Numbered from the stretch's first letter, positions 1 through 9,626 are shown. The stretch is 35,426 nucleotides of DNA from Acidobacteriaceae bacterium (GCA_019245255.1 JAFARV010000085.1:1-35426); one strand, 5' to 3'. The notes: generated by a model from the sequence alone, not told the origin. Numbers and translations: made by a program.

Positions 1-366
1 GCCGCCCAATTGATCGGCGTCACTCTCGCCAACGACGGCAAAGTGGTTGCGAATTACTCGAACGGTGCAGCCCAACAGGTAGTGGCGCAACTCGCAGTCG
101 CGAGCATCCGCAACCCGGAGTCGCTCATCGACGTGGGTAATAACAACTTCAGCCTGTCGGCACAAAGCGCCGCGCCGGCTGTTGGAACTTCCGGCACCGG
201 CGGCCGCGGCACCATCCAGGGATCGGCGCTCGAAGGCTCAACCGCCGATATCGCATCGGAGTTTTCCAACCTGCTCCTCTACGAGCGCAGTTATCAGGCG
301 AATTCCCGCGTCGTCACGGTTTCGGATCAATTAGCACAAGAAGCTGTGAATCTCATCCACTCGTAA
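1..366 (+). CDS. flgE: Flagellar hook protein FlgE, C-terminal fragment (5' end outside window)
   Basis: Open frame from base 1; C-terminus ...SNLLLYERSYQANSRVVTVSDQLAQEAVNLIHS is typical of flagellar hook/basal-body rod C-termini; followed by fliN. Confidence 0.85.
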   Translation, partial: AAQLIGVTLANDGKVVANYSNGAAQQVVAQLAVASIRNPESLIDVGNNNFSLSAQSAAPAVGTSGTGGRGTIQGSALEGSTADIASEFSNLLLYERSYQANSRVVTVSDQLAQEAVNLIHS

Positions 367-386
367 GCACTAACTGAATAGCGCAA

Positions 387-404
387 GGGCGCGGATGCGC
401 GCCC
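387..404. repeat. Perfect hairpin GGGCGCG-GATG-CGCGCCC preceded by GCGCAA; one of three related copies in the window
   Basis: Read directly; same motif at 32594-32611 and 33852-33869. Confidence 0.6.
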
Positions 405-417
405 TTGACAGCACGTT

Positions 418-690
418 TTGCCCGAGGTGCCTAGATACCCGATGACGCCAGCAGAAGAAATTGTCGGTTTTGAAGATGTTCACATGGCAGTCCAGGTCGA
501 ACTGGCTCGCCGGGTCATGACTGTCCGTGAAGTCTTACAACTCGATGTCGACAGTGTTCTCAAGATGAACCGCTCAGCGGGCGAGAATCTCGATCTTTGG
601 ATTGGCGGCGCGCTGATCGGCTTTGGTGAGATCGTGATTGCGGAAACGACCACCGGCCTGCGCATCACCGATTTCAATGTGAAGGAATAG
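418..690 (+). CDS. fliN: Flagellar motor switch protein FliN (SpoA/SPOA domain)
   Basis: VQVELARRVMTVREVLQLDVDSVLKMNRSAGENLDLWIGGALIGFGEIVIAETTTGLRITD matches the FliN SPOA pattern; directly after flgE. Confidence 0.88.
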   Translation: MPEVPRYPMTPAEEIVGFEDVHMAVQVELARRVMTVREVLQLDVDSVLKMNRSAGENLDLWIGGALIGFGEIVIAETTTGLRITDFNVKE

Positions 691-828
691 TCCGCAACTT
701 CATAGTGTCCGGTCTTTGGTGAACGGCAAGCCGCAATAAATCATCGACGGTCGCAGCCCATCGTCGCGTCTCTATCAATCCCCCTTATCCTTCCGCGCCC
801 TTTTTTGCGAGCGTTCGTTGTGAGGCGG

Positions 829-1398
829 CTACAACAGCTCGGCAAATCGCCGGAGTTCGGCCGCCGTAGCGACCAAGCCGTTGCGCGTCAGGGTTTCAAG
901 GTACTCGCCGGTCGTGCAGGGCGGATTTTTCAACCGTTGGCGGATCTTCTGGACGCACCTGCAAAACAGGCCTTGCGCGAGGTTGAGATGATTGCAGAGA
1001 AACTCATCCGGGTGCTGCGCGTCGATCCCGAACGGCGCAAGCGCCGCTTCGGGAAAGTCCTTCAAATTGGCGGTCACAATAACGTCGCAGCGGCCGACAA
1101 TGGCGGCGGCGAGCACATGCCGGTCATTTTCGTCTGGAAGCTGAAGCGATGGGATGAGGCTTTCATAACCTGTGACCAGGGCATCGCGGGTGTTGCTGTC
1201 CATGAGATCGCGCGTCCGCTCCAGCTTGGCGCGCTCGCGGTGAGGTTCATTCTCAAGCAGTTTCTCGATCCATTCCCGGTGAATGTCGGCCGTCCACCTC
1301 GCCTTGTAAACGTCGGTGACGGCGAGCTGCAGAAGCAGATCGCGCACGGGCGCGGGGTAAAGCACATTGGCGTCGAGCAATGCCGTGTAGCCGCTCAT
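829..1398 (-). CDS. PIN-domain toxin-like protein
   Basis: LLDANVLYPAPVRDLL... DENDRHVLAAAIVGRCDVIVTANLKDFP: acidic PIN residues; its start overlaps the end of an HTH gene. Confidence 0.82.
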   Translation of the reverse strand: MSGYTALLDANVLYPAPVRDLLLQLAVTDVYKARWTADIHREWIEKLLENEPHRERAKLERTRDLMDSNTRDALVTGYESLIPSLQLPDENDRHVLAAAIVGRCDVIVTANLKDFPEAALAPFGIDAQHPDEFLCNHLNLAQGLFCRCVQKIRQRLKNPPCTTGEYLETLTRNGLVATAAELRRFAELL

Positions 1399-1865
1399 GG
1401 GCGGGAATAGCCCATGTCATTCTCCTGCGCGTCGGCGGTCAGTTGCGCCAGCACGTCCTCGCGTTCAGCATCGATGCGCTCCTTGTAGGCCATCACGTCA
1501 TCGATCAGTATGCGGCGATGCTTACCGACCAGGCGATGCGGGATGACCTTCTCGTCAAGCAGCTTGATGAGGTAGGGGCGCGAGACATTGAGGATGCTGG
1601 CGGCCTCGACGGTCGTCAGCTCCGCATTTTCGGGGACGATGGTGACGCCACGGCCGGCTGCCATGGCCTCCAGAACCTCCACCAAGACCGAGACCGCACC
1701 GGCCGGCAGCTCAATCGGCTCTTCCCGTCCGGCTTCCTTGACCTTGAGCGAGAGCGGCTTCTGCCGGCGGGCAAAGCGCGACAGGCTCTGTCCCGAAACG
1801 CGAGCCAGGGAAGCGTCCTGCGCCGTCGGCGCCGAATGACGATGCAAATGTGCAAGCGCGGCCAT
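1395..1865 (-). CDS. Excisionase-type HTH antitoxin partner of the PIN toxin
   Basis: LTTVEAASILNVSRPYLIKLLDEKVIPHRLVGKHRRILIDDVMAYKER = DNA-binding excisionase (HTH_17) motif; 4-bp overlap with the PIN ORF. Confidence 0.8.
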   Translation of the reverse strand: MAALAHLHRHSAPTAQDASLARVSGQSLSRFARRQKPLSLKVKEAGREEPIELPAGAVSVLVEVLEAMAAGRGVTIVPENAELTTVEAASILNVSRPYLIKLLDEKVIPHRLVGKHRRILIDDVMAYKERIDAEREDVLAQLTADAQENDMGYSRP

Positions 1866-2213
1866 GATGATTGCTCTCCTCCATAAGCATAGGCCATATG
1901 TGCAGTATGTGCAATAAGTGAATTATCTGCAACATGTGCCTATATGCGGGAGGATAAACGCCGCATGTGTCGATTGACGGATTCCGAAAAGGATGTACCT
2001 GTTCGAGAGATGCGTGGGCGATTCCTTCGCACGCTCTGCACACATAGCGCTACTCGAACATTAATGTGAAGCTCTTGCGGCGGGACCCATTCGCAGGCGC
2101 CTTCTTCGCGCCGCACGTCGCCGTTGCCGCATTAAAAAGCGCAATGCCCATCGGCCAGGCTTGGACCAATGGGCGTTGGGCAGACCTTCGGGGAAAAGGG
2201 CGGAAAAGAATCG

Positions 2214-2786
2214 TCAGGAGGGGCTATCCGTCAGGACGCCCTCATAGAGCAGCGAAAGATCGACCGAGACCAGTTCGCCCGAGGGTAGATCCAGGATGAG
2301 TTTGTGAGCGAGGGCCGTCAGATCCTGCATGGTCCACCCGCCCTGGCCACGTTTGTATTGCTCGACATAGAGACTGTCTTGCGCGATCAGCACATAAGTT
2401 TGAAGCGAAGAAAGCTCCCGATATTGCTGGAACTTCTTGCCGCGGTCATAGGCTTCGGTGGACTCCGACAAAATCTCGAAGAGTACCAGCGGATTGAGCA
2501 GGAAGTTGCCCTCGAACTGAGGCGAACAGGAGATCGACGCATCGGGGTAGGTGTAGAGGCCGGAAGGAAGTTTAACGCCTAGGCCGGACCCGAAAATTTC
2601 ACATGCACATCCGCGCAATCCGATTCCGAATTCCCGGATCAGGTTGACCAGGATGCGGGCGTGGCTCGGGGTGCCTCCAGCCATCGCGAACACTTCACCC
2701 CGGAAGTATTCGTGGCGCACCTCAGACGTCGCTTCGAAGCGTAGGTACTCTTCAACGCTGAGTAAGTGGTTCGGCTGAGTGCTCAT
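2214..2786 (-). CDS. Uma2 family (DUF820) putative restriction-endonuclease-like protein
   Basis: LSVEEYLRFEATSEVRHEYFRGEVFAMAGGTPSHARI...YPDASISC...NPLVLFEILSESTEAYDRGKKFQQYRELSSLQTYVLI is the Uma2 signature. Confidence 0.88.
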   Translation of the reverse strand: MSTQPNHLLSVEEYLRFEATSEVRHEYFRGEVFAMAGGTPSHARILVNLIREFGIGLRGCACEIFGSGLGVKLPSGLYTYPDASISCSPQFEGNFLLNPLVLFEILSESTEAYDRGKKFQQYRELSSLQTYVLIAQDSLYVEQYKRGQGGWTMQDLTALAHKLILDLPSGELVSVDLSLLYEGVLTDSPS

Positions 2787-2816
2787 TGGTTTGGATTTCC
2801 TTTTCAGCTTAAGAGG

Positions 2817-3200
2817 TCATTCGAAACGTCCCGTCATCTGATGCACGTTCGAAAGGCCCACCGTCACGCCCGGTCTCTCATCCGGGACCGAGAGCACGCG
2901 ATAGTGATCCCGGATATACCTGCGTTTCCGTCGCAACGAGCTGGCCTTTGTCGTGCACCAGCAGATCGTTCTTGTAGGCTTCGGGCAGGTTGAGGCGTTC
3001 CGCTTGAGCAACCAGCACCTTGTGAATGGCGTCCGGACTCATGCCGACCTCCGCTTGGTGGCAGGCTTGGTTTTTACATCGAGCGAAGCCGTGAGCACCG
3101 CCATCAGGTCTTCGGTTTTGGCAGCGGACCACGGCCATACCGTTGATCATAGCGGCGCTTGCCTGGTGGATAGAACTGGAGCGGCAACTCGGCGAATTTC
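2817..3200 (-). pseudogene. Degenerate two-ORF remnant (unknown family)
   Basis: Minus-strand frames give ...QFYPPGKRRYDQRYGRGPLPKPKTEDLMAVLTASLDVKTKPATKRRSA* overlapping (ATGA) MSPDAIHKVLVAQAERLNLPEAYKNDLLVHDKGQLVATETQVYPG, which appears to continue in another frame as RDHYRVLSVPDERPGVTVGLSNVHQMTGRFE*. Confidence 0.4.
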
Positions 3201-3209
3201 TTCGCCCAT

Positions 3210-3237
3210 CTACTCGAGTTTCGGGATCCGGACGGGC
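3210..3237. repeat. Copy 1 of imperfect 28-bp direct repeat of the fliM 3' end (CTACTCGAGTTTCGGGATCCGGACGGGC)
   Basis: 26/28 identical to 3995-4022; minus strand reads ...VRIPKLE-stop, as in FliM. Confidence 0.8.
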
Positions 3238-3320
3238 ACCACGGCGCTGAGCACCGATCCGACAACGAACAGGCTGAACGCTAACGAGTGCGTCGGCGCA
3301 CATCGACGCCGGTGGCTACC

Positions 3321-3566
3321 ATGAATGGCTACCATGTAGATATGACGTGCAGTGTGAAAGAAGCCCGCAACAAGTTCACTCAGCTGCTCAAGGCGGTTGA
3401 GGATGGTGAGGCCGTCACGATCACACGCAACGGTAAGCCTATTGTGGAGATGGTCCCAGCCAAACCACGGAAGCCCAAGTTCGGAACGATGAAGAATCTG
3501 GTGATCGATCCTAATTGGAACCGGCCACAGAACGACGTCGAAGCCTGGCTACGAGGCGACGTCTGA
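3321..3566 (+). CDS. Phd/YefM (VapB-like) antitoxin
   Basis: CSVKEARNKFTQLLKAVEDGEAVTITRNGKPIVEMVPAKPRKPKFGTMK; start chosen at 3321 (the ORF track begins at a GTG at 3288). Confidence 0.85.
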   Translation: MNGYHVDMTCSVKEARNKFTQLLKAVEDGEAVTITRNGKPIVEMVPAKPRKPKFGTMKNLVIDPNWNRPQNDVEAWLRGDV

Positions 3567-3949
3567 CGCGCCTACTCCTTGATACCTGCGTCGCTATCAA
3601 CGCGGCTGAGGGGAAATTGCCGGTGAAGGTGCGGACTCTCCTGAGTGCATCCAGCACGGTGCGCCTACTTAGCTCGGTGAGTATAACGGAGATCGTTCTC
3701 AAAACCGCTCTCGGAAAGTTGAACATTCCTGAGCCGAGTCTTGATCAGTTGATTTGCGATCTCCAGCTCACGATGCTCCCCCACACTCCCACCCATGCTC
3801 GGCGGATGTACGGACTACCGATGCACCACCGGGAACCGTTCGACCGCATGCTGATCGCAGTCGCATTGGTGGAGGACATTCCCATCGTGACATCGGACAA
3901 GGACATTGAGAAATACAGCGATATGGGATTAAAAGTCGTCCGCTACTGA
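3515..3949 (+). CDS. PIN-domain VapC-like toxin (start uncertain, probably just after the antitoxin stop)
   Basis: LLLDTCVAINAAEGKL...SSVSITEIVLKTALGKL...HREPFDRMLIAVALVEDIPIVTSDKDIEKY: canonical PIN motifs. Confidence 0.87.
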   Translation: MEPATERRRSLATRRRLTRLLLDTCVAINAAEGKLPVKVRTLLSASSTVRLLSSVSITEIVLKTALGKLNIPEPSLDQLICDLQLTMLPHTPTHARRMYGLPMHHREPFDRMLIAVALVEDIPIVTSDKDIEKYSDMGLKVVRY

Positions 3950-3994
3950 GATCGTTGGATCTCGTGTTTGCTAACGAGAAGCTGGGCGATTTGC

Positions 3995-4972
3995 CTACTC
4001 GAGCTTCGGGATCCGAACGGGCGGCGGCGGCAGCTGCTCTACAATAAACGATCGCTTGTTGCTGCAATCGATTACCTGACCCTTGAATTTGTTGGTTCCG
4101 TTCACCAGGCAATCAACCCGTTTCTCCAGCCGGTAGTCAAACTTGAGGCAATCTCCGACTTCCAGGTCGAGCAGATCACGCACCGTCAGCCGCGGACCAA
4201 CCAGCCGCGCATCGAGCGTAACGGCGGACTGACGCAAGAGGGCCATCATACGGTCCTGCTCTGCCTCCGTAGGGTCGGTTTTCCGCAGCATCCATTGCTG
4301 TTCAAACTTCTGGCCGATCATCTTGATGTTGATGGCCGGGATGGCAACGTTCAGGGTGCCTGCAGCATCGCCGATGCGGATTTCGATCGCAATCGCAACC
4401 ACGGCTTCCGTGGGCGACAGAATCTGCACCATCTGCGGCTCGGTTGCGATGGTCTCGATTTTGAAATTGATCAGCGCGACACTCTTCCAGGCCTCGCGCA
4501 GGTCGTTCAGAATAATCCGGAACAGGGTGTCGAGAAGGTGCTGCTCGATTTCTGTGATCTCGCGCTTGCGGTTATCGCTGCTTTTGCCCTTTCCTCCGAG
4601 AATGATCTCGAGGATCGGAAACACTAACGATGGGCTGATTTCGATCAGCGCGTTTCCGTCGTAGGGACGCAAGCTGAGCGATACGATACAAGACGGCGAC
4701 GGCAGGCCTTCGAGGAATTCGCCATACGACAACTGCTCCACGCTGATCAAATTCACCGTCAGGTAGGCACGCAGATAGGCCGCCAGGCTGGAGGCCAAGT
4801 TACGCGCAAATGCTTCATGCAGCAGGTGAATCGCCCGCAACTGCGACTTCGCGATACGATCCGGGCGCCGGAAGTCGAAGGGAACTTCTTTACGGCCTCC
4901 CCCGCCCTGCTCCTGGCCCTTTAATTTCTGGAAAACCGCATCGATTTCCTGCTGGCTAAGTTGCCGGTTCAA
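3995..4972 (-). CDS. fliM: Flagellar motor switch protein FliM
   Basis: LSQQEIDAVFQKLKGQ...FDFRRPDRIAKSQLRAIHLLHEAFARNLASSLAAYLRAYLTVNLISVEQLSYGEFLEGLPSPSC... is diagnostic of FliM. Confidence 0.95.
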   Translation of the reverse strand: MNRQLSQQEIDAVFQKLKGQEQGGGGRKEVPFDFRRPDRIAKSQLRAIHLLHEAFARNLASSLAAYLRAYLTVNLISVEQLSYGEFLEGLPSPSCIVSLSLRPYDGNALIEISPSLVFPILEIILGGKGKSSDNRKREITEIEQHLLDTLFRIILNDLREAWKSVALINFKIETIATEPQMVQILSPTEAVVAIAIEIRIGDAAGTLNVAIPAINIKMIGQKFEQQWMLRKTDPTEAEQDRMMALLRQSAVTLDARLVGPRLTVRDLLDLEVGDCLKFDYRLEKRVDCLVNGTNKFKGQVIDCSNKRSFIVEQLPPPPVRIPKLE

Positions 4973-5134
4973 AATATACCTCGTTTAAGGAGTGTGGTGT
5001 AAGCAGCAGCAATTTCAACTCCACATCTCCCCGGCACCTAGCAATTCACTATCCGATTTCTCTGAGCGAGTACTTATGTGCGAAAAAACCACTGCCTTAT
5101 GACCGAAGAGATTTTCGAGCAGGTGACACTCTGA

Positions 5135-5500
5135 ATGGACGTTTTGATCGTAGACGACTCCGCAGCGATTCGGAAAATTCTTAAGCGGGTTTTACAGCAA
5201 GCCGAAATCCCGACCGGCCAGGTGTATGAGGCAAGCGACGGTGTGGAAGCCATCGAACGCTTGAAGGAGCAGCCAGTACAGCTGATCCTGTCCGACATCA
5301 ACATGCCGAACATGGATGGCCTGCAGTTCCTAAGCCACATCAAGAGCACGGCCGAGTGGAAGCACGTTCCCGTTGTGATGGTCACAACCGAAGGCAGCCA
5401 ATCGAAAGTGATTGAAGCGGTTGAGCTCGGCGCCGTCGGCTACGTCCGCAAACCGTTTACTGCCGAGCAGATCAAAGAGAAACTCGCCGGGATCATTTAG
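5135..5500 (+). CDS. cheY: CheY-like single-domain response regulator
   Basis: MDVLIVDDSAAIRKILKR...LILSDINMPNMDGLQFLSHIK...VPVVMVTTEG...GYVRKPFT receiver domain. Confidence 0.92.
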   Translation: MDVLIVDDSAAIRKILKRVLQQAEIPTGQVYEASDGVEAIERLKEQPVQLILSDINMPNMDGLQFLSHIKSTAEWKHVPVVMVTTEGSQSKVIEAVELGAVGYVRKPFTAEQIKEKLAGII

Positions 5501-5520
5501 ACCCCGTGGGACGGATACAA

Positions 5521-6036
5521 ATGGAAAGACAACAGATTATTGACGCGATTCACGCCGCAACAGCAGAAGTTTTCTCGACAATGCTCGGTCTCGAAATCGA
5601 GCCCGCCAGCGTCCACACGGACCAAGCGTGTCCTTCGGTGAACGACGGCGTGATGGCAATTGTCGGGATTGCGGGTCCCTGGGCCGGAAATGGTGTAATT
5701 TCGTGCACCGCTCCGTTTGCATGCCGGGTTTGTGAGCTGTTTCTCATGACCGAGGCGGTCGCGGTGAACGAAGAAGTCCTGGACGCAGTCGGTGAACTCG
5801 CGAACATGGTCATCGGAAATTTCAAGACCGCGGCTGAAGCCGTCGTGGGGCCACTCGGGCTTAGTGTTCCGACCGTCATCTATGGCCGCAACTTTACGTC
5901 AAAGAGCCTGGGCAACAATGATTGGCTGGTGCTTCCCTTCAAGTGCGCTGAGGATATCTTTGAAGTCCGGGTTTGGTTTGCACCCGCGAGCGAAAGTCAT
6001 CCCAGGCACTTTGTAAATCATCTGCAGTCGGTCTAA
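5521..6036 (+). CDS. cheX: CheX-family chemotaxis phosphatase
   Basis: ELFLMTEAVAVNEEVLDAVGELANMVIGNFKTAAE: ExxN-type CheC/CheX motif; 20 bp after cheY. Confidence 0.82.
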   Translation: MERQQIIDAIHAATAEVFSTMLGLEIEPASVHTDQACPSVNDGVMAIVGIAGPWAGNGVISCTAPFACRVCELFLMTEAVAVNEEVLDAVGELANMVIGNFKTAAEAVVGPLGLSVPTVIYGRNFTSKSLGNNDWLVLPFKCAEDIFEVRVWFAPASESHPRHFVNHLQSV

Positions 6037-6461
6037 AGATCACGGCCGCGTATTTCCGGGACGTAACTCTCCCGCGTCCCGCAAACTCTCTTCTTGCCAG
6101 AGCCTGTGTGACATGCACAACCGGGAGCGCAGGCACTCCGAGCTGTTGTCCTGGCCTTGGTGCACCAACAGCCGGATGAACGTATGCGCTCACGTTCAAG
6201 CTTGATCTTAACGATCGATTTCCAGTCGCTGCAATATTTCATTCGTCCTTTCTCAGCTGTAACATTCTGCCGGACTTTCCTTATCAAGCTTGCCGTACCA
6301 AGCCAATGCAGATTTTTCACTCGCGATGTCCACTAATACAAGTGAGTCACGGACTTTCCTGACTAACGTTCCTGTGGCTCGCCAACCGATATGTACTGTG
6401 AAGCACACTGGAAACACCGGTAACCGCTTCATACAAGATCGGACGCGGCTGATACCGCTGA

Positions 6462-7706
6462 ATGTCCGAAATACGGGAGTTTATATTCGTGAGATTAACT
6501 AAAGTCTTATTTGCTTTGGGCTGCGCCGGCATGTTCGTCTCGGCACTTCAGGCGCAACAGATACCAGATTTAAAGGTCGGCAACGATACGGTCCAGTTCC
6601 ATGCATTTGCGTCGCAGGGATTCGCCTACACCAACGACAACAATTACCTGACGATGAACACAAGTAACGGCAGCGCTGCGTTTACGGAGTTTGGTTTTAA
6701 TGCGTCGATGCAAGTTACCAACAAGCTTCGAGTCGGTGCGCAGATGTACGACCGGAACATCGGTCAGCTGGGCGGATGGCATCCCACATTTGACTGGGGA
6801 TACGCCGACTATCGCTTCAACGATTGGTTTGGGATCCGAGCCGGAAAAGTGAAGACTGCATTGGGTCTCTTCAACGATACGCAAGATACCGAAGCGCTTT
6901 ATACCTGGGCGCTGTTGCCTCAATCGGTTTACCCGATCGACTTACGCAGCAATAACATCGCCCACACGGGTGGCGACGTGTACGGCTCACTCTCATTGCA
7001 TAAGGCCGGCACAGTCGGATACACCGCGTATATCGGAGCGCGTTCCTTCGACCCATACGGCGGGTACAATTACTTCTCGGCTAATCTCGGCATACCGATC
7101 GTTAGCAACTCGGGTCGCGCCGCCGGCACGGATGTCCGCTGGACTACGCCCGTCACCGGTTTGATGGTTGGCGGGTCCTTTATGGATCAAACGCAGGACA
7201 GAAAGGGATACTATACAACTCTCGCATTGGGAGCGCCGCTAGGCACCCCTTACAGCTTTGTTGCTAACCCACAGCGAACGTCGGCTGCTTACGGAGATTA
7301 CACACGTGGTAATTGGCACTTGAACGCAGAGTTCCGGCGGGATCACTATATCGGCGATATAAGCACGACATTCGGTCCCGTGTTCCCGTGGAACGGTAGC
7401 GATAAAGCATGGTTTGTGTCAGCAGCCTACCGTATCAACAAGCATCTGGAGCTTGGAGCATATCACTCGCATTACACGGTTGATGCACCATTTATTGCGA
7501 CGGACCCCAATAGCAATCACATTTATGACGAAGTCGCGACAGCTCGTGTGGATGTGACCTCGTGGTGGGATGTAAAGATCGAAGGCCATTTCATGAATGG
7601 TTACGGTGATATGTTCTCCGCACATGGATTCTATGTCGCGAACAACCCGCAAGGCATGAAGCCGAGCACCGATATGCTCGTTATCCGCACGGGTGTGAAT
7701 TTCTAA
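6462..7706 (+). CDS. Outer-membrane beta-barrel porin (phosphate-selective/OprO-like)
   Basis: Signal peptide (VLFALGCAGMFVSALQAQ), alternating aromatic beta strands, C-terminal ...MLVIRTGVNF ending in Phe. Confidence 0.75.
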   Translation: MSEIREFIFVRLTKVLFALGCAGMFVSALQAQQIPDLKVGNDTVQFHAFASQGFAYTNDNNYLTMNTSNGSAAFTEFGFNASMQVTNKLRVGAQMYDRNIGQLGGWHPTFDWGYADYRFNDWFGIRAGKVKTALGLFNDTQDTEALYTWALLPQSVYPIDLRSNNIAHTGGDVYGSLSLHKAGTVGYTAYIGARSFDPYGGYNYFSANLGIPIVSNSGRAAGTDVRWTTPVTGLMVGGSFMDQTQDRKGYYTTLALGAPLGTPYSFVANPQRTSAAYGDYTRGNWHLNAEFRRDHYIGDISTTFGPVFPWNGSDKAWFVSAAYRINKHLELGAYHSHYTVDAPFIATDPNSNHIYDEVATARVDVTSWWDVKIEGHFMNGYGDMFSAHGFYVANNPQGMKPSTDMLVIRTGVNF

Positions 7707-7735
7707 CTACGGACGCGTCATCAGGAGAAGAAAAC

Positions 7736-8158
7736 ATGAGACGTCTCAATCATTTATTCGCGGCAGCAGCGCTGAGTGCGCTGCTCGGCGTGGCCGCCAA
7801 TGCCGGAGAATTCAAAGTCATCGCCAATTCGAGTGTGGACACTGCGGCGGTCTCGCTCGACGATCTGAAATCGGTGTTTCTCGAAACCAAGATGGAACTG
7901 GGCTCCGGGCACGTGGTGCCGGTGCTCGAGAAATCCGGGCCTGCACACGAAGCGTTTCTGAAGGACTGCCTGGGCAAGTCGGACTCGGCGCTGTCCACGT
8001 ACTATCGCAGTCTGGTGTTCACCGGTAAGGGCTCGATGCCCAAAGCCCTCGGTTCGGATGCCGATGTAGTGGAGTACGTAGCCAAGACCAAGGGCGCCAT
8101 CGGCTATGTGGCGGCGAGCGCCGCGGCCGCCAGTGTCAAAACTCTCGAAGTGAAGTGA
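7736..8158 (+). CDS. Small PstS-like periplasmic substrate-binding protein
   Basis: Signal peptide; [27 protein letters not shown]...[39 protein letters not shown] resembles phosphate-type substrate-binding domains. Confidence 0.72.
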   Translation: MRRLNHLFAAAALSALLGVAANAGEFKVIANSSVDTAAVSLDDLKSVFLETKMELGSGHVVPVLEKSGPAHEAFLKDCLGKSDSALSTYYRSLVFTGKGSMPKALGSDADVVEYVAKTKGAIGYVAASAAAASVKTLEVK

Positions 8159-9600
8159 TCCATATGCGAAACCTCAGTATTACGGCGAAGATTTGGCTCA
8201 GTATTGGGGTCTTCGTAGCCGGATTTGTGCTCTCGACGGTGCTCGGACAGGTGGAGAGCTTCGCCACCGAGCACACCTTGAATGCTGCCTCCGACGCGCT
8301 GTTTCCGGCCGCGCAGCAGAGCCAGGAAGCGGAAGCGGCGTTTCAGCGCGCGGTCAAAGGCTTCGGCGATGCGGTGGTGATGCAGGACGCCTCGGGGCTG
8401 GAGCGCGCGGCACAGGAAGGCCAGGCGGCGGTGAGCAGCCTGAAAGGGGTAGCTGCCATCAAAGGTCTGCCGGCGGCGAACAAGGCCACAGCCGGCGAGC
8501 TGGCACAGTCCGTCGATCGGTTCACCGCCGATGCCCGCAAGACCTACAGCGCGCTGCTGAGCGGCGGGGCCGGCAATATGTCCGCCGAAACCCAGGACTC
8601 GATGCAGAAGCTGGCAGCGCGTACTGATGCCTTGAAAGCCTCGCTCGCGGGTCTGAAAAGCGGTCTCTCCAACGACCTGCATAAACAGTTGAGCAGCACC
8701 CGCGCCGCTTCCGTTGCCCAGCGCTGGGTGGCGATCTGCGTGTTTTTGATCACGGTGGCGGTAGCCGGCGTGATCGTGCATCTGACCATTCGCAAATCTA
8801 TCACCGGCCCGATTGTGCACGTCATTCATGGGGTGCAGGAAGCGGCCGATGGTGCAGCTTCGGTTTCCGACGAAATGGCTGCCGCCGGCGATCGCGTGGC
8901 GCGCGAAGCGCAGCAACAGGCCGCCTACATCCAGGAGACCTCGGCATCGCTCGAACAGATTTCCGCCACCACGCGGCAAAATGCCGCGCGTGCCGAGGAA
9001 GCCGATAAGCTGATGCGCACCGCGGGAGACATGGCCGGGCGAGCCGGCACTGCCATGACCGACCTGACGAACTCGATGAAGGCCATCGCCGAATCCAGCC
9101 GCCTGGTTTCCGACGTGCTCAAGAGCATCGACGAGATTGCCTTCCACACCAACATCCTGGCCTTGAACGCAGCCGTGGAAGCGGCGCGCGCCGGTGAGGC
9201 CGGGGCCGGCTTCAGTGTGGTAGCCGATGAAGTACGGGCGCTGGCGCGGCGCGCCGCCGATGCCTCTAAACGCAGCGGCGACATCATCCAGAAGACCATC
9301 AAAGATGTGAACGAAGGGGTGCAGCTGCTGGGTGCGGCGCAAGGAGCGTTCAACGAAGTCTCCTCCGGCATCAACTCCAGCGCGGTTGTGGTCACCCAGA
9401 TTGCCGCCAGCAGTCAGGAACAAGCCATCGGCGTGGGGCAAGTCAGCACTTCGATTACCCGCATCAGCAAGGTCACGCAGAGCAATGCGGCCAATGCCCA
9501 CCGCACTGCTCAATCCATTGCCCAGATGAAGGAACAAGTGGAATCCACACGCCGCCATCTCGAGCAACTGGTCTCCGTCGTCGGTCTGCAGCAGGCGTAG
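8155..9600 (+). CDS. Methyl-accepting chemotaxis protein
   Basis: Two TM segments, HAMP region, hairpin tip [46 protein letters not shown]. The GTG start overlaps the previous stop; ATG at 8164 is an alternative. Confidence 0.93.
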   Translation: MIHMRNLSITAKIWLSIGVFVAGFVLSTVLGQVESFATEHTLNAASDALFPAAQQSQEAEAAFQRAVKGFGDAVVMQDASGLERAAQEGQAAVSSLKGVAAIKGLPAANKATAGELAQSVDRFTADARKTYSALLSGGAGNMSAETQDSMQKLAARTDALKASLAGLKSGLSNDLHKQLSSTRAASVAQRWVAICVFLITVAVAGVIVHLTIRKSITGPIVHVIHGVQEAADGAASVSDEMAAAGDRVAREAQQQAAYIQETSASLEQISATTRQNAARAEEADKLMRTAGDMAGRAGTAMTDLTNSMKAIAESSRLVSDVLKSIDEIAFHTNILALNAAVEAARAGEAGAGFSVVADEVRALARRAADASKRSGDIIQKTIKDVNEGVQLLGAAQGAFNEVSSGINSSAVVVTQIAASSQEQAIGVGQVSTSITRISKVTQSNAANAHRTAQSIAQMKEQVESTRRHLEQLVSVVGLQQA

Positions 9601-9626
9601 TAGCTCACGCTACAAAGTACAAAGTC

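Noticed and set aside
805-1886. Plus-strand ORFs opposite the HTH/PIN module
   Set aside because: Minus-strand frames give clear PIN and excisionase-HTH proteins.
8104-9567. 487-aa ORF antisense to the MCP gene
   Set aside because: High-GC antisense open frame; the plus strand encodes a clear MCP, and the antisense protein has no recognisable domain.
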